Of a DNA stretch of 64,000 nt, positions 53,237 through 62,210 are shown piece by piece. The first letter of the stretch is position 1; each line of letters opens with the position of its first letter. The notes under the pieces are model-generated. The model was not told where the DNA came from. It saw nothing but the letters and a program-made list of their open reading frames with translations, and did not search any database. A program made the translations under genes and the position numbers. The DNA is taken from assembly GCA_965224495.1 (NCBI GenBank), contig CBDCZI010000025.1, forward strand, positions 62,001-126,000. The letters run 5' to 3'. The stretch is from CBDCZI01 sp965224495 (GTDB lineage: Bacteria > Bacteroidota > Bacteroidia > Cytophagales > JAAEPT01).

Positions 53237-54427
53237 ATGAATTTAGCAGATAAAGTAAAGCAACTTGTTGCCAAATACAAAGACGACACCTTAGAGGTTC
53301 GTCGTTATATTCACGCCAACCCTGAGTTGTCGTTTGAAGAATACGAAACGTCTAAATATGTAAGAGCACAATTAGAATCTTACGGTATTACAGAAATAGA
53401 GCGTATTGCAGATACTGGTTTAATTGCCTTTATACGAGGAAATAACCCTGAAAAAAAGGTTATTGCTCTCCGTGGTGATATGGATGCTTTACCTATTGTT
53501 GAAGCAAACGACGTGCCTTACAAATCTAAAAACGAAGGGGTAATGCACGCTTGTGGACACGATGTACACACTTCTAGTTTATTAGGAGCTGCACGTATTT
53601 TATCCGAATTAAAAGGAGAATTTGAAGGTTCTGTTAAATTGCTTTTTCAGCCAGGAGAAGAACTTTTACCAGGAGGAGCTTCTATTATGATAAAAGAGGG
53701 TGCGTTAGAAAACCCTCGTCCGACAAATATTGTAGGACAACACGTCATGCCTATTATTGACGCAGGAAAAGTGGGCTTTCGTTCGGGAATGTATATGGCA
53801 AGTGCGGATGAAATTTACCTTACCGTAAAAGGAAAAGGCGGACACGCTGCTATGCCTGAAATGTTTACTGACCCCATCGTTATTGCCTCGCATATTATTG
53901 TGGCTTTACAACAGATTGTCAGTCGTAAGGCTTCACCCAAAATACCGTCTGTATTGTCTTTTGGTCGAATAAATGCTGAAGGTGCAACCAATATTATTCC
54001 TGAAGAAGTGAAGATAGCAGGAACTTTCCGAACGATGAATGAGGAGTGGAGAGCTGAAGCGCACCAGCATATCAAAAAGATGGCAGAAGGAATGGCTGAA
54101 TCGATGGGAGCGACTTGTGAAGTTGATATCAGGGTAGGTTATCCTTTCTTAAAAAACGAACCCGAATTGTCGGGAAGGTTAAGAGGTTATGCTGTTGAAT
54201 ATATGGGGGATGAAAATGTATTAGACCTTGATTTGTGGATGGCAGCCGAAGATTTCGCTTATTATTCGCAAGTGATTGATTCTTGTTTTTACCGTTTGGG
54301 TATTAGGAATGAAGCGAAAGGTATCAACTCAGGCTTGCATACCCCAACATTTAATATTGACGAATCAGCACTTGAAGTAGGTGTTGGTTTGATGGCTTAT
54401 TTGGCTTTAAAACAATTGACAGAGTAA
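53237..54427 (+). CDS. M20 family metallopeptidase/amidohydrolase
   Basis: 396 residues. The M20D pattern: RRYIHANPELSFEEYET, ALRGDMDALPI, the metal-binding HACGHDVHTS, LFQPGEELLPGGASIMI, GQHVMP, and GKGGHAAMPE; a C-terminal GLHTPTFNIDE. It is of the hippurate hydrolase / N-acyl amino acid amidohydrolase / IAA-amino acid hydrolase group, a dinuclear zinc enzyme with a lid dimerisation domain. The natural substrate cannot be read. It follows the META gene by 35 bases. Confidence 0.93.
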   Translation: MNLADKVKQLVAKYKDDTLEVRRYIHANPELSFEEYETSKYVRAQLESYGITEIERIADTGLIAFIRGNNPEKKVIALRGDMDALPIVEANDVPYKSKNEGVMHACGHDVHTSSLLGAARILSELKGEFEGSVKLLFQPGEELLPGGASIMIKEGALENPRPTNIVGQHVMPIIDAGKVGFRSGMYMASADEIYLTVKGKGGHAAMPEMFTDPIVIASHIIVALQQIVSRKASPKIPSVLSFGRINAEGATNIIPEEVKIAGTFRTMNEEWRAEAHQHIKKMAEGMAESMGATCEVDIRVGYPFLKNEPELSGRLRGYAVEYMGDENVLDLDLWMAAEDFAYYSQVIDSCFYRLGIRNEAKGINSGLHTPTFNIDESALEVGVGLMAYLALKQLTE

Positions 54428-54433
54428 GTTTAC

Positions 54434-54868
54434 TTACCATTCAAAATACGAACGGTACTTCGCCTTTCGTTGGTAAAAAGATAAATACAGAGGGATAAAA
54501 TGGAAGATGGAAATCAGCCAATTTGTCCCTTTGTAGTTTATTTCATCTATAATTTCACACGTGTCCTTTCCTGTCTTTCGAACGAGGTGCTTGTGTTTCC
54601 ATTCTTTTAATCCGTAAGGTAATTTTTTACCTTCGTCAATAAAATACAGTTCGTCTTCAGTACGATATGTTGCTGTTATTTCACTTACCCAACGTGCTTT
54701 TAACGGTTTGATAAATTCAATTTCTATCACGTCGCCTTTTTCACAACCGTCAAATCTCAAGAGTTTTAATTGTCCCTTTGGAGCGAGATACTCGAATAAC
54801 TCACCAGAAAACCCTGCAAAAACTTCTTTGTAATTTTTATTAACAGAACTGACAATTCTTATTTTCAT
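54434..54868 (-). CDS. SRPBCC-like ligand-binding protein
   Basis: 144 residues, no signal peptide. Sequence such as MKIRIVSSVNKNYKEVFAGF at the start and KLPYGLKEWKHKHLVRK with INYKGTNWLISIFHFI resembles the START/SRPBCC fold common in bacteria. First assignment is by pattern only. It lies 3 bases from the next gene upstream and is convergent with the M20 gene (6 bases). Confidence 0.6.
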   Translation of the reverse strand: MKIRIVSSVNKNYKEVFAGFSGELFEYLAPKGQLKLLRFDGCEKGDVIEIEFIKPLKARWVSEITATYRTEDELYFIDEGKKLPYGLKEWKHKHLVRKTGKDTCEIIDEINYKGTNWLISIFHFIPLYLSFYQRKAKYRSYFEW

Positions 54869-54871
54869 CGG

Positions 54872-55264
54872 TTAAATTTTAAACTGATGTGTCTTGTAAG
54901 CGGCAATAACCATCAAGGTAAAAGGCAATAACCAAATCAAATCATTAAATAAAGTGACGACAAGAAACGCTTTTGGGAATCCCAAAAAAGCTACTTGGTA
55001 GAAAATGCCAATTGGACCAAATAGTTTACCCAAATAACCTGCCAATACAACAGGCCAATGCCTAATGTAATCTCGTGAAGCAACCCAATAGCCTATTCCA
55101 TAAACACCAACAATCATCCCAACACTTTGCCAAATCATCGGGTAAAGGGGTAGTTTCATTCCTGCCAATTCAAATAGTAAATTAGGGAAAGCGATGACAA
55201 TCGCTCCCCAAATAATATTATAAATAGCAGCTAATTTCAAGGTGATTTTCAACCAATTTTTCAT
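54872..55264 (-). CDS. Small membrane protein, four-helix
   Basis: 130 residues, four hydrophobic segments (LKLAAIYNIIWGAIVIAFP; YPMIWQSVGMIVGVYGIGYW; VVLAGYLGKLFGPIGIFYQ; LIWLLPFTLMVIAAY). Similar alkyl-hydroperoxide-reductase-neighbour or DoxX-like proteins exist, but I recognise no defined family. It follows the flippase-like gene by 2 bases and probably shares its transcript. Confidence 0.7.
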   Translation of the reverse strand: MKNWLKITLKLAAIYNIIWGAIVIAFPNLLFELAGMKLPLYPMIWQSVGMIVGVYGIGYWVASRDYIRHWPVVLAGYLGKLFGPIGIFYQVAFLGFPKAFLVVTLFNDLIWLLPFTLMVIAAYKTHQFKI

Positions 55265-55266
55265 AG

Positions 55267-56325
55267 TTATTTAGAAACTCTTCGCAACCAACGAGGGAAT
55301 ATAATTGCTCCAGCGATAAGGTAGGCATAGTAAGTAAATAGACGCCAAATAAGCCCGATAGATAACCAAAAACCTTGCGGATGAGAGTTGTCTTGGAAAA
55401 GTAACTTTAAGAAATAAATAGCGATACCTGCACCACCAGGAGTTGGTGAGAGTAATTGAACAATCCACAGAACAATTTGTTTAGCGAAAATATCGAATTG
55501 CACTGTCATACTCGAATCGGACACAAAAGCTGAAACCAAACAATTGAGCATAAAATAACGTGCCGACCAAATGAAGATTGTCGAAACAATAGCTTTAAAC
55601 CAATAAGATTTGCTAATTCCTTTGAGTTGGCGACTTGCCAAAACCATCTCTGAACTTTGCTCATAGGCTGCGTGACGCCATTTTTTTAAGAGGTTATTGT
55701 TTGTTATTTTTAGAAGTAACCATTTAAACGAACGTGGATTGATTAACAAACCGTACGCCATCAAAAGTGTATAAACAGCAATTAACCCATAAGAAATATA
55801 GAAAATGATTTCTACTTTTAAGGGCATACCAAAGATTTCTCTTTCACCAATAATTTGAAAAATATTAGAGTCTGTTGCAAATAAGGCAACAGGTGCAGCT
55901 ATTAAAAAAAATGCGTTATCAAGAATAGCTGTAAGCATGACATAAGCCAATGCTTTACCAAACTTTATTCCTTCTTTGGCTAAAATAAATACGGCTACGG
56001 CTGTTCCTCCAACAACAGAAGGTGTTACTGCTGAGGCAAATTCCCATAAAATAATCGTATAAATACTGCCTTTTACAGAAAGTTCTCGATGTGTCAAATT
56101 TCTAATCCGAAACATATATGCACTGTCTCGAAGTAACAAAACCAAAATAGCAGCACCAAACCAATACCAATTGGGATGAGCTAAATCAGTGAATATAGTT
56201 GATAGTTTTTGGTCACCAAGATTGTAATAAAAAAGCCAAGCCGTAGCCAACAAGCCTATCGCTATGGCAACGAATACCTTGCGAGGGCTAAATGTTTTGA
56301 TGGCTTTATCTTGGCTTATATCCAT
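55267..56325 (-). CDS. Lysylphosphatidylglycerol synthase-type transmembrane protein (flippase-like)
   Basis: 352 residues, about eight membrane segments, matching the LPG_synthase_TM family (UPF0104, YbhN): the pattern ILWEFASAVTPSVVGGTAVAVFIL and QLLSPTPGGAGIAIYFL is diagnostic, with proline-glycine turns. These proteins are the flippase domain of MprF without the synthase part; proposed to move lipids across the inner membrane. Operon with the two following small genes. Confidence 0.85.
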   Translation of the reverse strand: MDISQDKAIKTFSPRKVFVAIAIGLLATAWLFYYNLGDQKLSTIFTDLAHPNWYWFGAAILVLLLRDSAYMFRIRNLTHRELSVKGSIYTIILWEFASAVTPSVVGGTAVAVFILAKEGIKFGKALAYVMLTAILDNAFFLIAAPVALFATDSNIFQIIGEREIFGMPLKVEIIFYISYGLIAVYTLLMAYGLLINPRSFKWLLLKITNNNLLKKWRHAAYEQSSEMVLASRQLKGISKSYWFKAIVSTIFIWSARYFMLNCLVSAFVSDSSMTVQFDIFAKQIVLWIVQLLSPTPGGAGIAIYFLKLLFQDNSHPQGFWLSIGLIWRLFTYYAYLIAGAIIFPRWLRRVSK

Positions 56326-56394
56326 TGAGTCGATGTTTTGAGATTATAATTTAGTTAATCATAGCCACAAAGCAATAAAATAAAGTGAGTGTTT

Positions 56395-57129
56395 TTATTG
56401 TTTACTTGTTATCCAAAAATTATTGTAACCTTCACCTATTTTTATGCTAATCAGATCTAACTGTAACAACTCTAAAATCGACAAAAAGTTAAATATCACG
56501 GCTATTTTGTCTTGGTCTTCTTGTATTAATGTAACAAAAGCCAGTTTATCATCACCTCGAACTCTATCCAAAATCATATCTTTTTGGTCGGCAATGGTGT
56601 AAGGGTATTGAACGACTTGATGGTGAGGGTTTGTTTTTCGATTGTCAAACTTTTCTATCGACCGTTGATAGACTTTTAGTAGTTTGTATAAGTCAATATT
56701 TTGAAGTTCTGTTTCTACGTCATTTATTTCAGCTAGTTTTGTGATTTCGTTGACTACATTTCCTCTTTTTTCTTTGGCTAAAACATCACTTTCCATGGCA
56801 CTCATCTCAGTAATGACCGATTTGTATTTTTTGTATTCCAATAATTTTTGTACTAATTCTAAACGTGGATCAACTTCATTCCCTTCTTCGTTTACCTCTG
56901 GGCGAGGTACTAACAATTTGGCTTTGATACGCATCAAAGAAGCGGCGACAAGGATAAACTCACTTGCTACTTCGATATCCAATGTTTCTAAATGTTTGAT
57001 GTATTCCAAAAAGTCATTGGTCACCTGCGAAATAGGGATGTTTTGAATGTCCAATTCATCCCTTTCGATAAAGAAAAGGAGTAAATCAAAAGGGCCTTCA
57101 AATAAGGGTAGTTTTACTTCAAAATCCAC
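56395..57129 (-). CDS. scpA: Segregation and condensation protein A
   Basis: 244 residues starting at GTG 57129 (MDFEVKLPLFEGPFDLLLFFI is the family opening). Typical ScpA elements: IPISQVTNDFLEYIKHLETL, then LVAASLMRIKAKLLVPR, and a winged-helix C-terminus (VIFNFLSILELLQLDLI). It is the kleisin of SMC-ScpAB. scpB is separate at 27078, and both use GTG starts. A -7 element, TACCTTTG (57156-57163, minus), lies 27 bases upstream, with no TTG box at the normal distance. Confidence 0.94.
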   Translation of the reverse strand: MDFEVKLPLFEGPFDLLLFFIERDELDIQNIPISQVTNDFLEYIKHLETLDIEVASEFILVAASLMRIKAKLLVPRPEVNEEGNEVDPRLELVQKLLEYKKYKSVITEMSAMESDVLAKEKRGNVVNEITKLAEINDVETELQNIDLYKLLKVYQRSIEKFDNRKTNPHHQVVQYPYTIADQKDMILDRVRGDDKLAFVTLIQEDQDKIAVIFNFLSILELLQLDLISIKIGEGYNNFWITSKQ

Positions 57130-57196
57130 AAGTGTTTTTTATTGGTGTGACTAAACAAAGGTATTCTTTTTCTGTTAGTTTTAATAAAAAGACACA

Positions 57197-57233
57197 AAAA
57201 AAGGGAAGAACAATCGAATGCTCTTCCCTTTTA
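57197..57233 (-). terminator. Terminator of outer-membrane barrel gene
   Basis: AAGGGAAGA (57201-57209) pairs with TCTTCCCTT (57222-57230) over a 12-base loop; A-run at its left gives a T-run on the minus strand, 19 bases after the 57252 stop. Confidence 0.85.
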
Positions 57234-57251
57234 GTAAATGGTAGTTATACC

Positions 57252-57977
57252 TTATTTTAACCAGTAAGTAATACCAACTGTAAGACCTGCTACAGCAGTT
57301 TTCTTTAAGTCAAAATCAAACCCGTTAGACGAGCTCACTTTGTTTTTACCATCTTTGTCCTTGTTTACAGTAGAGCTGTAAGATAATGCACTGTTCAATT
57401 GAACCTCTGCTGACCAGTTACTGTTAATAAAGTAAGTTACAGCAGGAGTGATTCCAACTGCGAATTGAGAAACTTTCCCAGTGTTTTCGTAAACAAACTT
57501 TGCAGCATCGTTAGGATCAACTGTTTCTGCCTTTGTTCCGCCAAAACCAACACCTAAATCTAATGAAGGAGAGAAATAAATTTTCCCTTTACCTAAAAAA
57601 TATTTAGCTCCAACTCCTACATTAAACATGCTTGTTTTTGATTTTCCTCCGTCATTTTCTGGAGCAGCATCACTACCATTAACAGTTCCACCAATACTTA
57701 AGTGAACCCCCAATTGGTCTGTTACCATCATCCCTACTTTTGGTGTAATTCCAAAACTGTAGTTAGTAGCTGTTTTTTCGTAATTCGTTTTAGTAGGATC
57801 GTTTGCGTCAACAACATTTCCTTTCGTAGAACCAGAATTGTAGTTTAAAAGAGTTGTCAAATACAAATCTCCTTCTCCAGGTCCTACTGAAGAACTGCTA
57901 GATGATACCTCTGCTGATTGAGCAAATGCTACCGATGTTGCAAACAATGCAATTGCTAATGTCCAAACTTTTTTCAT
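57252..57977 (-). CDS. Outer-membrane beta-barrel protein
   Basis: 241 residues. Signal peptide (KKVWTLAIALFATSVAFAQ) and then a series of alternating strands with glycine turns (YSFGITPKVGMMVTDQLGVHL, FNVGVGAKYFLGKGKIYFS pattern), ending TVGITYWLK with a C-terminal aromatic-lysine. It fits an OmpA-like or porin-family 8-strand barrel. A possible minus promoter was not seen. Function unspecific. Confidence 0.85.
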   Translation of the reverse strand: MKKVWTLAIALFATSVAFAQSAEVSSSSSSVGPGEGDLYLTTLLNYNSGSTKGNVVDANDPTKTNYEKTATNYSFGITPKVGMMVTDQLGVHLSIGGTVNGSDAAPENDGGKSKTSMFNVGVGAKYFLGKGKIYFSPSLDLGVGFGGTKAETVDPNDAAKFVYENTGKVSQFAVGITPAVTYFINSNWSAEVQLNSALSYSSTVNKDKDGKNKVSSSNGFDFDLKKTAVAGLTVGITYWLK

Positions 57978-58112
57978 AGTGAAATATTTAAATTAGTTAA
58001 TAAATGAATTCTTAATCTATGGAATAAATTTTATAAAACAATATTTTTTTACAAAAAAGCAGGGTTTTTTAGCTAAATCAGCTATTTTCATCTTCCAAAA
58101 GTAGGTATTACA

Positions 58113-60020
58113 TTATTTCACGACTTCCTCAATCGCTTCTTCCTGTTCCTCAATAACCTCTTCTCCTGTTCTAGAATCCACGCCCTTCTCAGGTCTAGCT
58201 GTTGTTATAGTTACGTCTCTTATCATGTTTTCTGTCGCTTTCGATACTCCGTATTCAATCTTATTTATTGTCGCCCTTTCGTGCAGAGTAGGTTTTTCCT
58301 TTAAAGTAACATAAATCTTATTGAAGAAATGTAAAAGTGTGTTAAACGAATTTCCTTGAACATTTTTCAGCTTTAACTTTATTTTGTACCTAGCTCTTTT
58401 ATTCACACGCGTCCTAGATACTGCATTATCTACATAATTTAACATCGCTTTAGTATAAGATCGTTCATCTCGGTCCCAGGGGTTGGTCAGTGTTGTTAAT
58501 AGCAACGCTCCAATTTTTTGAGCGTCAACTTGGCTATACCCATTTCCTCTTCTTGGGAATCGGTATTGCTGACCCCTTGGTAAGCCTTCTCGGTAGGTAG
58601 TAACCATTTCTTTGTTATTGGTCACTAACAATAGGTCACCCACTAATGCGATGTAATAATCCACTCGGTTTTCAGTAAATGTATAATACTCCTCTTCCTT
58701 GATAATAAGTTTTGTGTATTCAACAATGTTTAAAATATTTTGAACGTGCTTCTTGTCGTTTGTGCCTAACAAGTACAAAAACTGAGGTATCTCGATAGTA
58801 TCTTTTCTTATTACTTCTTCATACTTATAGTCCTCAGTGTAATTATACGAAGTATATTCAACTGACTGAGGTTTAATTCCCTGAAACGAAAACGCGACTT
58901 CTCCGCTAAACAAATTCATTATTCCTTTTTGATTTACTACCAAATCAAAAAGTTCATATGCGTCTTTATTAATAGGTTTCACTTCATGTATTGACGAACT
59001 AATATCTAAATAGAGCTTCTTAAATAAAGGAATCATTTCCTCTGGGTTAATAGCGCCTGATGAAACAACTAGACTTTTGTCTTTATCAATGTATTTTTCA
59101 AACTGTTGGTTTAAGTGTGTGCGATAAATTTTTTTTGTGAAACCTTTTAATTCATCACCAAATTTTATTTGTGTTTCTAAAACAATTTCACCTTTGTTAA
59201 AATCTAAGCCTGCCGAAATATCTTTTATCCAGTCTTTTCTTAATAAAGAGCTAAGATCTATCTCTTTATTTTTTCTAAGTTCTTTTTCAAAAAGACCAAT
59301 CATCGATTCAGAAATTAAGTTTTCTGATGAAGTCCAAATAAATAGATCATTCTTTTTACGTTTTATTTTCTTGAAACTTGTATTCTTATTTAAAGAACGT
59401 TTCATTGTTTGAGAGAATATTGAAGTATGAAACTCTAATGCTTTTTTAGTGGCAAACTCCTTTTTATCTACACCAACCGCTTTCAACTCTTCTGGATAAG
59501 TTCCGTCATATAAAACCACCCCTGAAAAAGAAATGTAAGTATCATTCCACGCAATATTTGTCTCTTGATCCAATGATATATTGTCAAATAGAGTTCCTTT
59601 TATCACTTCATCAAACATACTATTTTTCTTATCCGTTGCTTGTTGTAGTGAATGAAGGAATAGCTCTTTGTCCTTCATAGTCAATAATAAAGTAAAGACA
59701 CTGTAATCTTTTTTATTTGTGATGTAAACATACGCATTATCTGATGTACTTAAACCAACACTGTCTGCATCAACGAGCAAAGGGAAAAATCCAAATTGAT
59801 TTCGGCTATGTTCATCTTCTAATTCTTTTTCGTATTCGCTTTTTAGATACTGAAAAAATTCCATTTTTTCTACGTCCTCGGTACTCACCTTACCACTCAA
59901 CTCTTTAAGGTTTAACCCCACAACCAAACTTGCATCTGAAGGAATGTATTTTTCGATTTGGGCGGTAGCTTCAGTAAGAGTGATTACCGAAAGAAGGGCT
60001 ATTATTATCTTTTTCATCAT
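58113..60020 (-). CDS. DUF4836-like secreted protein
   Basis: 635 residues. Signal peptide, then QIEKYIPSDASLVVGLNLKEL, the opening of the DUF4836 family of Bacteroidota (repeated two-layer units each measuring self-consistency of a small alpha-beta fold). Mixed charged sequence follows; the tail is glutamate-rich (RTGEEVIEEQEEAIEEVVK). Two tandem ATGs (60015-60020) make the exact start ambiguous by one codon. No known function. Monocistronic by appearance. Confidence 0.75.
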   Translation of the reverse strand: MMKKIIIALLSVITLTEATAQIEKYIPSDASLVVGLNLKELSGKVSTEDVEKMEFFQYLKSEYEKELEDEHSRNQFGFFPLLVDADSVGLSTSDNAYVYITNKKDYSVFTLLLTMKDKELFLHSLQQATDKKNSMFDEVIKGTLFDNISLDQETNIAWNDTYISFSGVVLYDGTYPEELKAVGVDKKEFATKKALEFHTSIFSQTMKRSLNKNTSFKKIKRKKNDLFIWTSSENLISESMIGLFEKELRKNKEIDLSSLLRKDWIKDISAGLDFNKGEIVLETQIKFGDELKGFTKKIYRTHLNQQFEKYIDKDKSLVVSSGAINPEEMIPLFKKLYLDISSSIHEVKPINKDAYELFDLVVNQKGIMNLFSGEVAFSFQGIKPQSVEYTSYNYTEDYKYEEVIRKDTIEIPQFLYLLGTNDKKHVQNILNIVEYTKLIIKEEEYYTFTENRVDYYIALVGDLLLVTNNKEMVTTYREGLPRGQQYRFPRRGNGYSQVDAQKIGALLLTTLTNPWDRDERSYTKAMLNYVDNAVSRTRVNKRARYKIKLKLKNVQGNSFNTLLHFFNKIYVTLKEKPTLHERATINKIEYGVSKATENMIRDVTITTARPEKGVDSRTGEEVIEEQEEAIEEVVK

Positions 60021-60341
60021 TATCTATTTTGGTGCAATTTACAATACAAACCTTGATTACTTTTCTTTTTAACTGGCTTTTTGTTAAATATATGTTCTTA
60101 TTAATACTTCTATTATTTCATCTAATTTTCAACTGAAAACTAGTCCAACTTTTAAATCGGTTAAGAACAAAATTGTGTACCTTTGTTTGTTGAATTTAAG
60201 AATGAGGAAGAAATTTTAAGGGATATTTTAAAAGTGCGATTAAACAAAGGTAGTTAGTTTTTTTGACGTTAAGGAAGGTTAGACCTTCGTTAAGAAAGAT
60301 TACGAATCTAATAAATAAGGAATAATAAAATCACACAAAAA
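60021..60341. other. Divergent intergenic region, 321 bases
   Basis: Contains a TAnnTTTG element, TACCTTTG (60178-60185, plus strand), without a TTG box at 17-20 bases, and a small hairpin GAAGGT..tag..ACCTTC near 60270-60286. The 60342 gene would have a leader of about 150 bases. Nothing else recognisable. Confidence 0.4.
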
Positions 60342-60785
60342 ATGGGAAATTACACATTAATACTTCTTGCCTTCGGGATAATGTTTTCTTTGTATTATAT
60401 CAAAGAATCAAATACTTTTGGTAAAATCATCACAGCAATTTTTGCGGTGTTTTATGGCTTGACTTATTTTAAGTTCTCAGCTTTCAACCTGCAATATTTA
60501 TATCTCGTAGGGCTTGTTTTGGCAGTAACTTATGCATTTTCGCAAAAGCAACTTGCTACAAGTAAGAAATATGCAATTGCAGGTTTTTCCGTTTTGCTTA
60601 TCGCTTATAGTTGTATGGAAATAGTGGGGGTTGATCTGTTAGATTTCAAAATGCTTCTCTTTTTTCCTTTGGCTGTATTTGCCTATATCTTTTACAATAA
60701 AGAAGAATATGAAAATGAAATGTCTTTTTTGAATTTGATGTTTGTTAATTTATTGATGACAATTAACCGTTTATTGAATAGTTAA
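60342..60785 (+). CDS. Hypothetical membrane protein, 147 residues
   Basis: Four or five hydrophobic segments (YTLILLAFGIMFSLYYI; IITAIFAVFYGLTYF; LYLVGLVLAVTYAFS; YAIAGFSVLLIAYSC; LLFFPLAVFAYIF). No recognised family. It precedes the alpha/beta hydrolase gene by 18 bases in the same direction, so they are probably one transcript. Confidence 0.7.
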   Translation: MGNYTLILLAFGIMFSLYYIKESNTFGKIITAIFAVFYGLTYFKFSAFNLQYLYLVGLVLAVTYAFSQKQLATSKKYAIAGFSVLLIAYSCMEIVGVDLLDFKMLLFFPLAVFAYIFYNKEEYENEMSFLNLMFVNLLMTINRLLNS

Positions 60786-60803
60786 CCGTATCAATAGGAA
60801 AGT

Positions 60804-61649
60804 ATGAAGCAAAAAAAATCTTATCCTAAGAAAAATATCATTAGCCGTATTTACCCTTTGTTCGAAAAAACACTAACTCGAACAGCAGTAAATTGGGCAA
60901 GGAAACAGTTTTTTATTCCTCGAAAAATAAAATTCACCAAAGACGAACTTAGCTTTCTAAAAACAGCAAAAACCTCTTCATTATCGTTAAGAGAAAAGAA
61001 AGTTGTTTTTCACGAATGGGGAGAAGGAAAAACCATTCTTTTACAGCATGGGTGGGCAGGAAAAGGCATCCAGTTTATTGAGTTAATTAAACTTTTGGTG
61101 GTAAATAATTACCATGTCATAGCGATAGATGCTCCCGCACATGGTCATTCGACAGGAACAAGTACAAGCGCTTTTGAATTTATCGAAGTTATCCGACTTT
61201 TGGAAGTGAAATTTCAAGACATTGCTTGTTACATAGGGCATTCGTTGGGAGGAGTAGCTTTGTTGAATGTATTAGCGGAAAGTGACACGTCCAAAAACTT
61301 AGTGTTGCTCAATACACCGACAAAAAGTGACTTAGTGATGGATACTTTTTTGCGAGTAATCGGAGGGACAGAAAAAACGTCTGATTTCCTCAAAAAATAC
61401 GTTCAGAAGAAATACAGCCGAAGTTTTGATGAAATGTTCACCCCGAAGATAGCACCCCAATTCACAAAAAACATATTGGTTATCCACGATAAAAAAGACA
61501 GACAAGTTGCTTTTGACACCATCGAAGTAACCAAACAGTTACTACCACACGCACAATTTTATTTTACCGAAGGATTAGGACATACTCGTGTTTTGTATAA
61601 AAAAGAAGTCGGTGAGGTCGTGTTGGATTATTTGAAGACTATTTCTTAA
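60804..61649 (+). CDS. Alpha/beta hydrolase
   Basis: 281 residues. Signature pattern of the fold: LLQHGWAGKGIQF (oxyanion-hole strand), VIAIDAPAHGHSTG, nucleophile elbow YIGHSLGGVAL (serine near 148), later ILVIHDKKDRQV (acid) and GLGHTRVLY (histidine), so the Ser-Asp-His triad is complete. Probably an esterase or lipase-like enzyme; substrate unknown. No signal peptide. Confidence 0.88.
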   Translation: MKQKKSYPKKNIISRIYPLFEKTLTRTAVNWARKQFFIPRKIKFTKDELSFLKTAKTSSLSLREKKVVFHEWGEGKTILLQHGWAGKGIQFIELIKLLVVNNYHVIAIDAPAHGHSTGTSTSAFEFIEVIRLLEVKFQDIACYIGHSLGGVALLNVLAESDTSKNLVLLNTPTKSDLVMDTFLRVIGGTEKTSDFLKKYVQKKYSRSFDEMFTPKIAPQFTKNILVIHDKKDRQVAFDTIEVTKQLLPHAQFYFTEGLGHTRVLYKKEVGEVVLDYLKTIS

Positions 61650-61652
61650 ACA

Positions 61653-61690
61653 AAAAAACAGGTAACCTAACGAATTAGACTACCTGTTTA
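61653..61690 (-). terminator. Terminator between convergent hydrolase and 45-codon gene
   Basis: AAACAGGTA (61657-61665) pairs with TACCTGTTT (61681-61689) over a 15-base loop; the A-run before the stem becomes a T-run on the minus strand, so it ends leftward transcription, which here can only come from the 61709-61846 frame or beyond. Confidence 0.65.
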
Positions 61691-61708
61691 ATGGTCATTT
61701 TGCTATGG

Positions 61709-61846
61709 TTATTTCTTTTCAGCAATCCTTTTGTATAAGAGTTTTTCAACCTCTCTCAAATCCAAAAGTTTATTAATCAATCCTAAATTGAAATATACTT
61801 TTTTTTGTTCTTCTATTCTTTTTAATAAAAGCTCCATAGCATTCAT
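61709..61846 (-). CDS. Small helical protein, 45 residues
   Basis: A short frame below normal gene-calling length: it starts MNAMELLLKRIEEQKKVYF and ends LLYKRIAEKK. The sequence is strongly amphipathic and helical, with leucine spacing of a coiled coil. It has an intrinsic terminator 20 bases downstream in the right orientation (61653-61690). An A-rich stretch precedes the ATG, no clear Shine-Dalgarno, as is common in Bacteroidota. The start of some short helix-turn-helix proteins looks similar, so it could be a remnant. Confidence 0.5.
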   Translation of the reverse strand: MNAMELLLKRIEEQKKVYFNLGLINKLLDLREVEKLLYKRIAEKK

Positions 61847-62210
61847 TTTTTAACGTTTGACCTTAGTAATTACCAAGAAAACTGTCTTTCAAATAGACAT
61901 TGTCTCATCACTTATGAAATTTTATCTATTATAAGGCTATTAGCCGTTTGCCTGTTTTCACAAAAACATTCCTTGTAAAAGTCAATGGCAAGGGTAATTC
62001 CCCTGATGTTTGCTATTTAATTGAACGGCTCACTAGCTCGTTTGTTGGTTTGGTTTACGTATTGTCGATGAAAAAGCAAACTTTATCGACGATGTTATAT
62101 TTTTTAAGGATGTAAACTCTTTCCTTAAAATATGTGTTATGACGTAAATAAATGTATCTTAGCTAAGATAGTCTATCCGTAGCTATTTATTTACATACAA
62201 AATCCGACTA
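61847..62210. other. Intergenic region, 364 bases, with hairpins
   Basis: No gene. It contains an inverted repeat TGTCGATGAAAA...TTTATCGACGA (about 62066-62093), a hairpin TTTTAAGGA/TCCTTAAAA (62102-62110 with 62122-62130) and a perfect 16-base palindrome TATCTTAGCTAAGATA (62155-62170) 41 bases before the next start codon, which is a possible operator. Confidence 0.5.
62155..62170. promoter_or_regulatory. Perfect 16-base palindrome upstream of the MORN-TraB gene
   Basis: TATCTTAGCTAAGATA is its own reverse complement with no interruption. Its position 40 bases before the gene start is where an operator would sit; binding is not shown. Confidence 0.4.
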
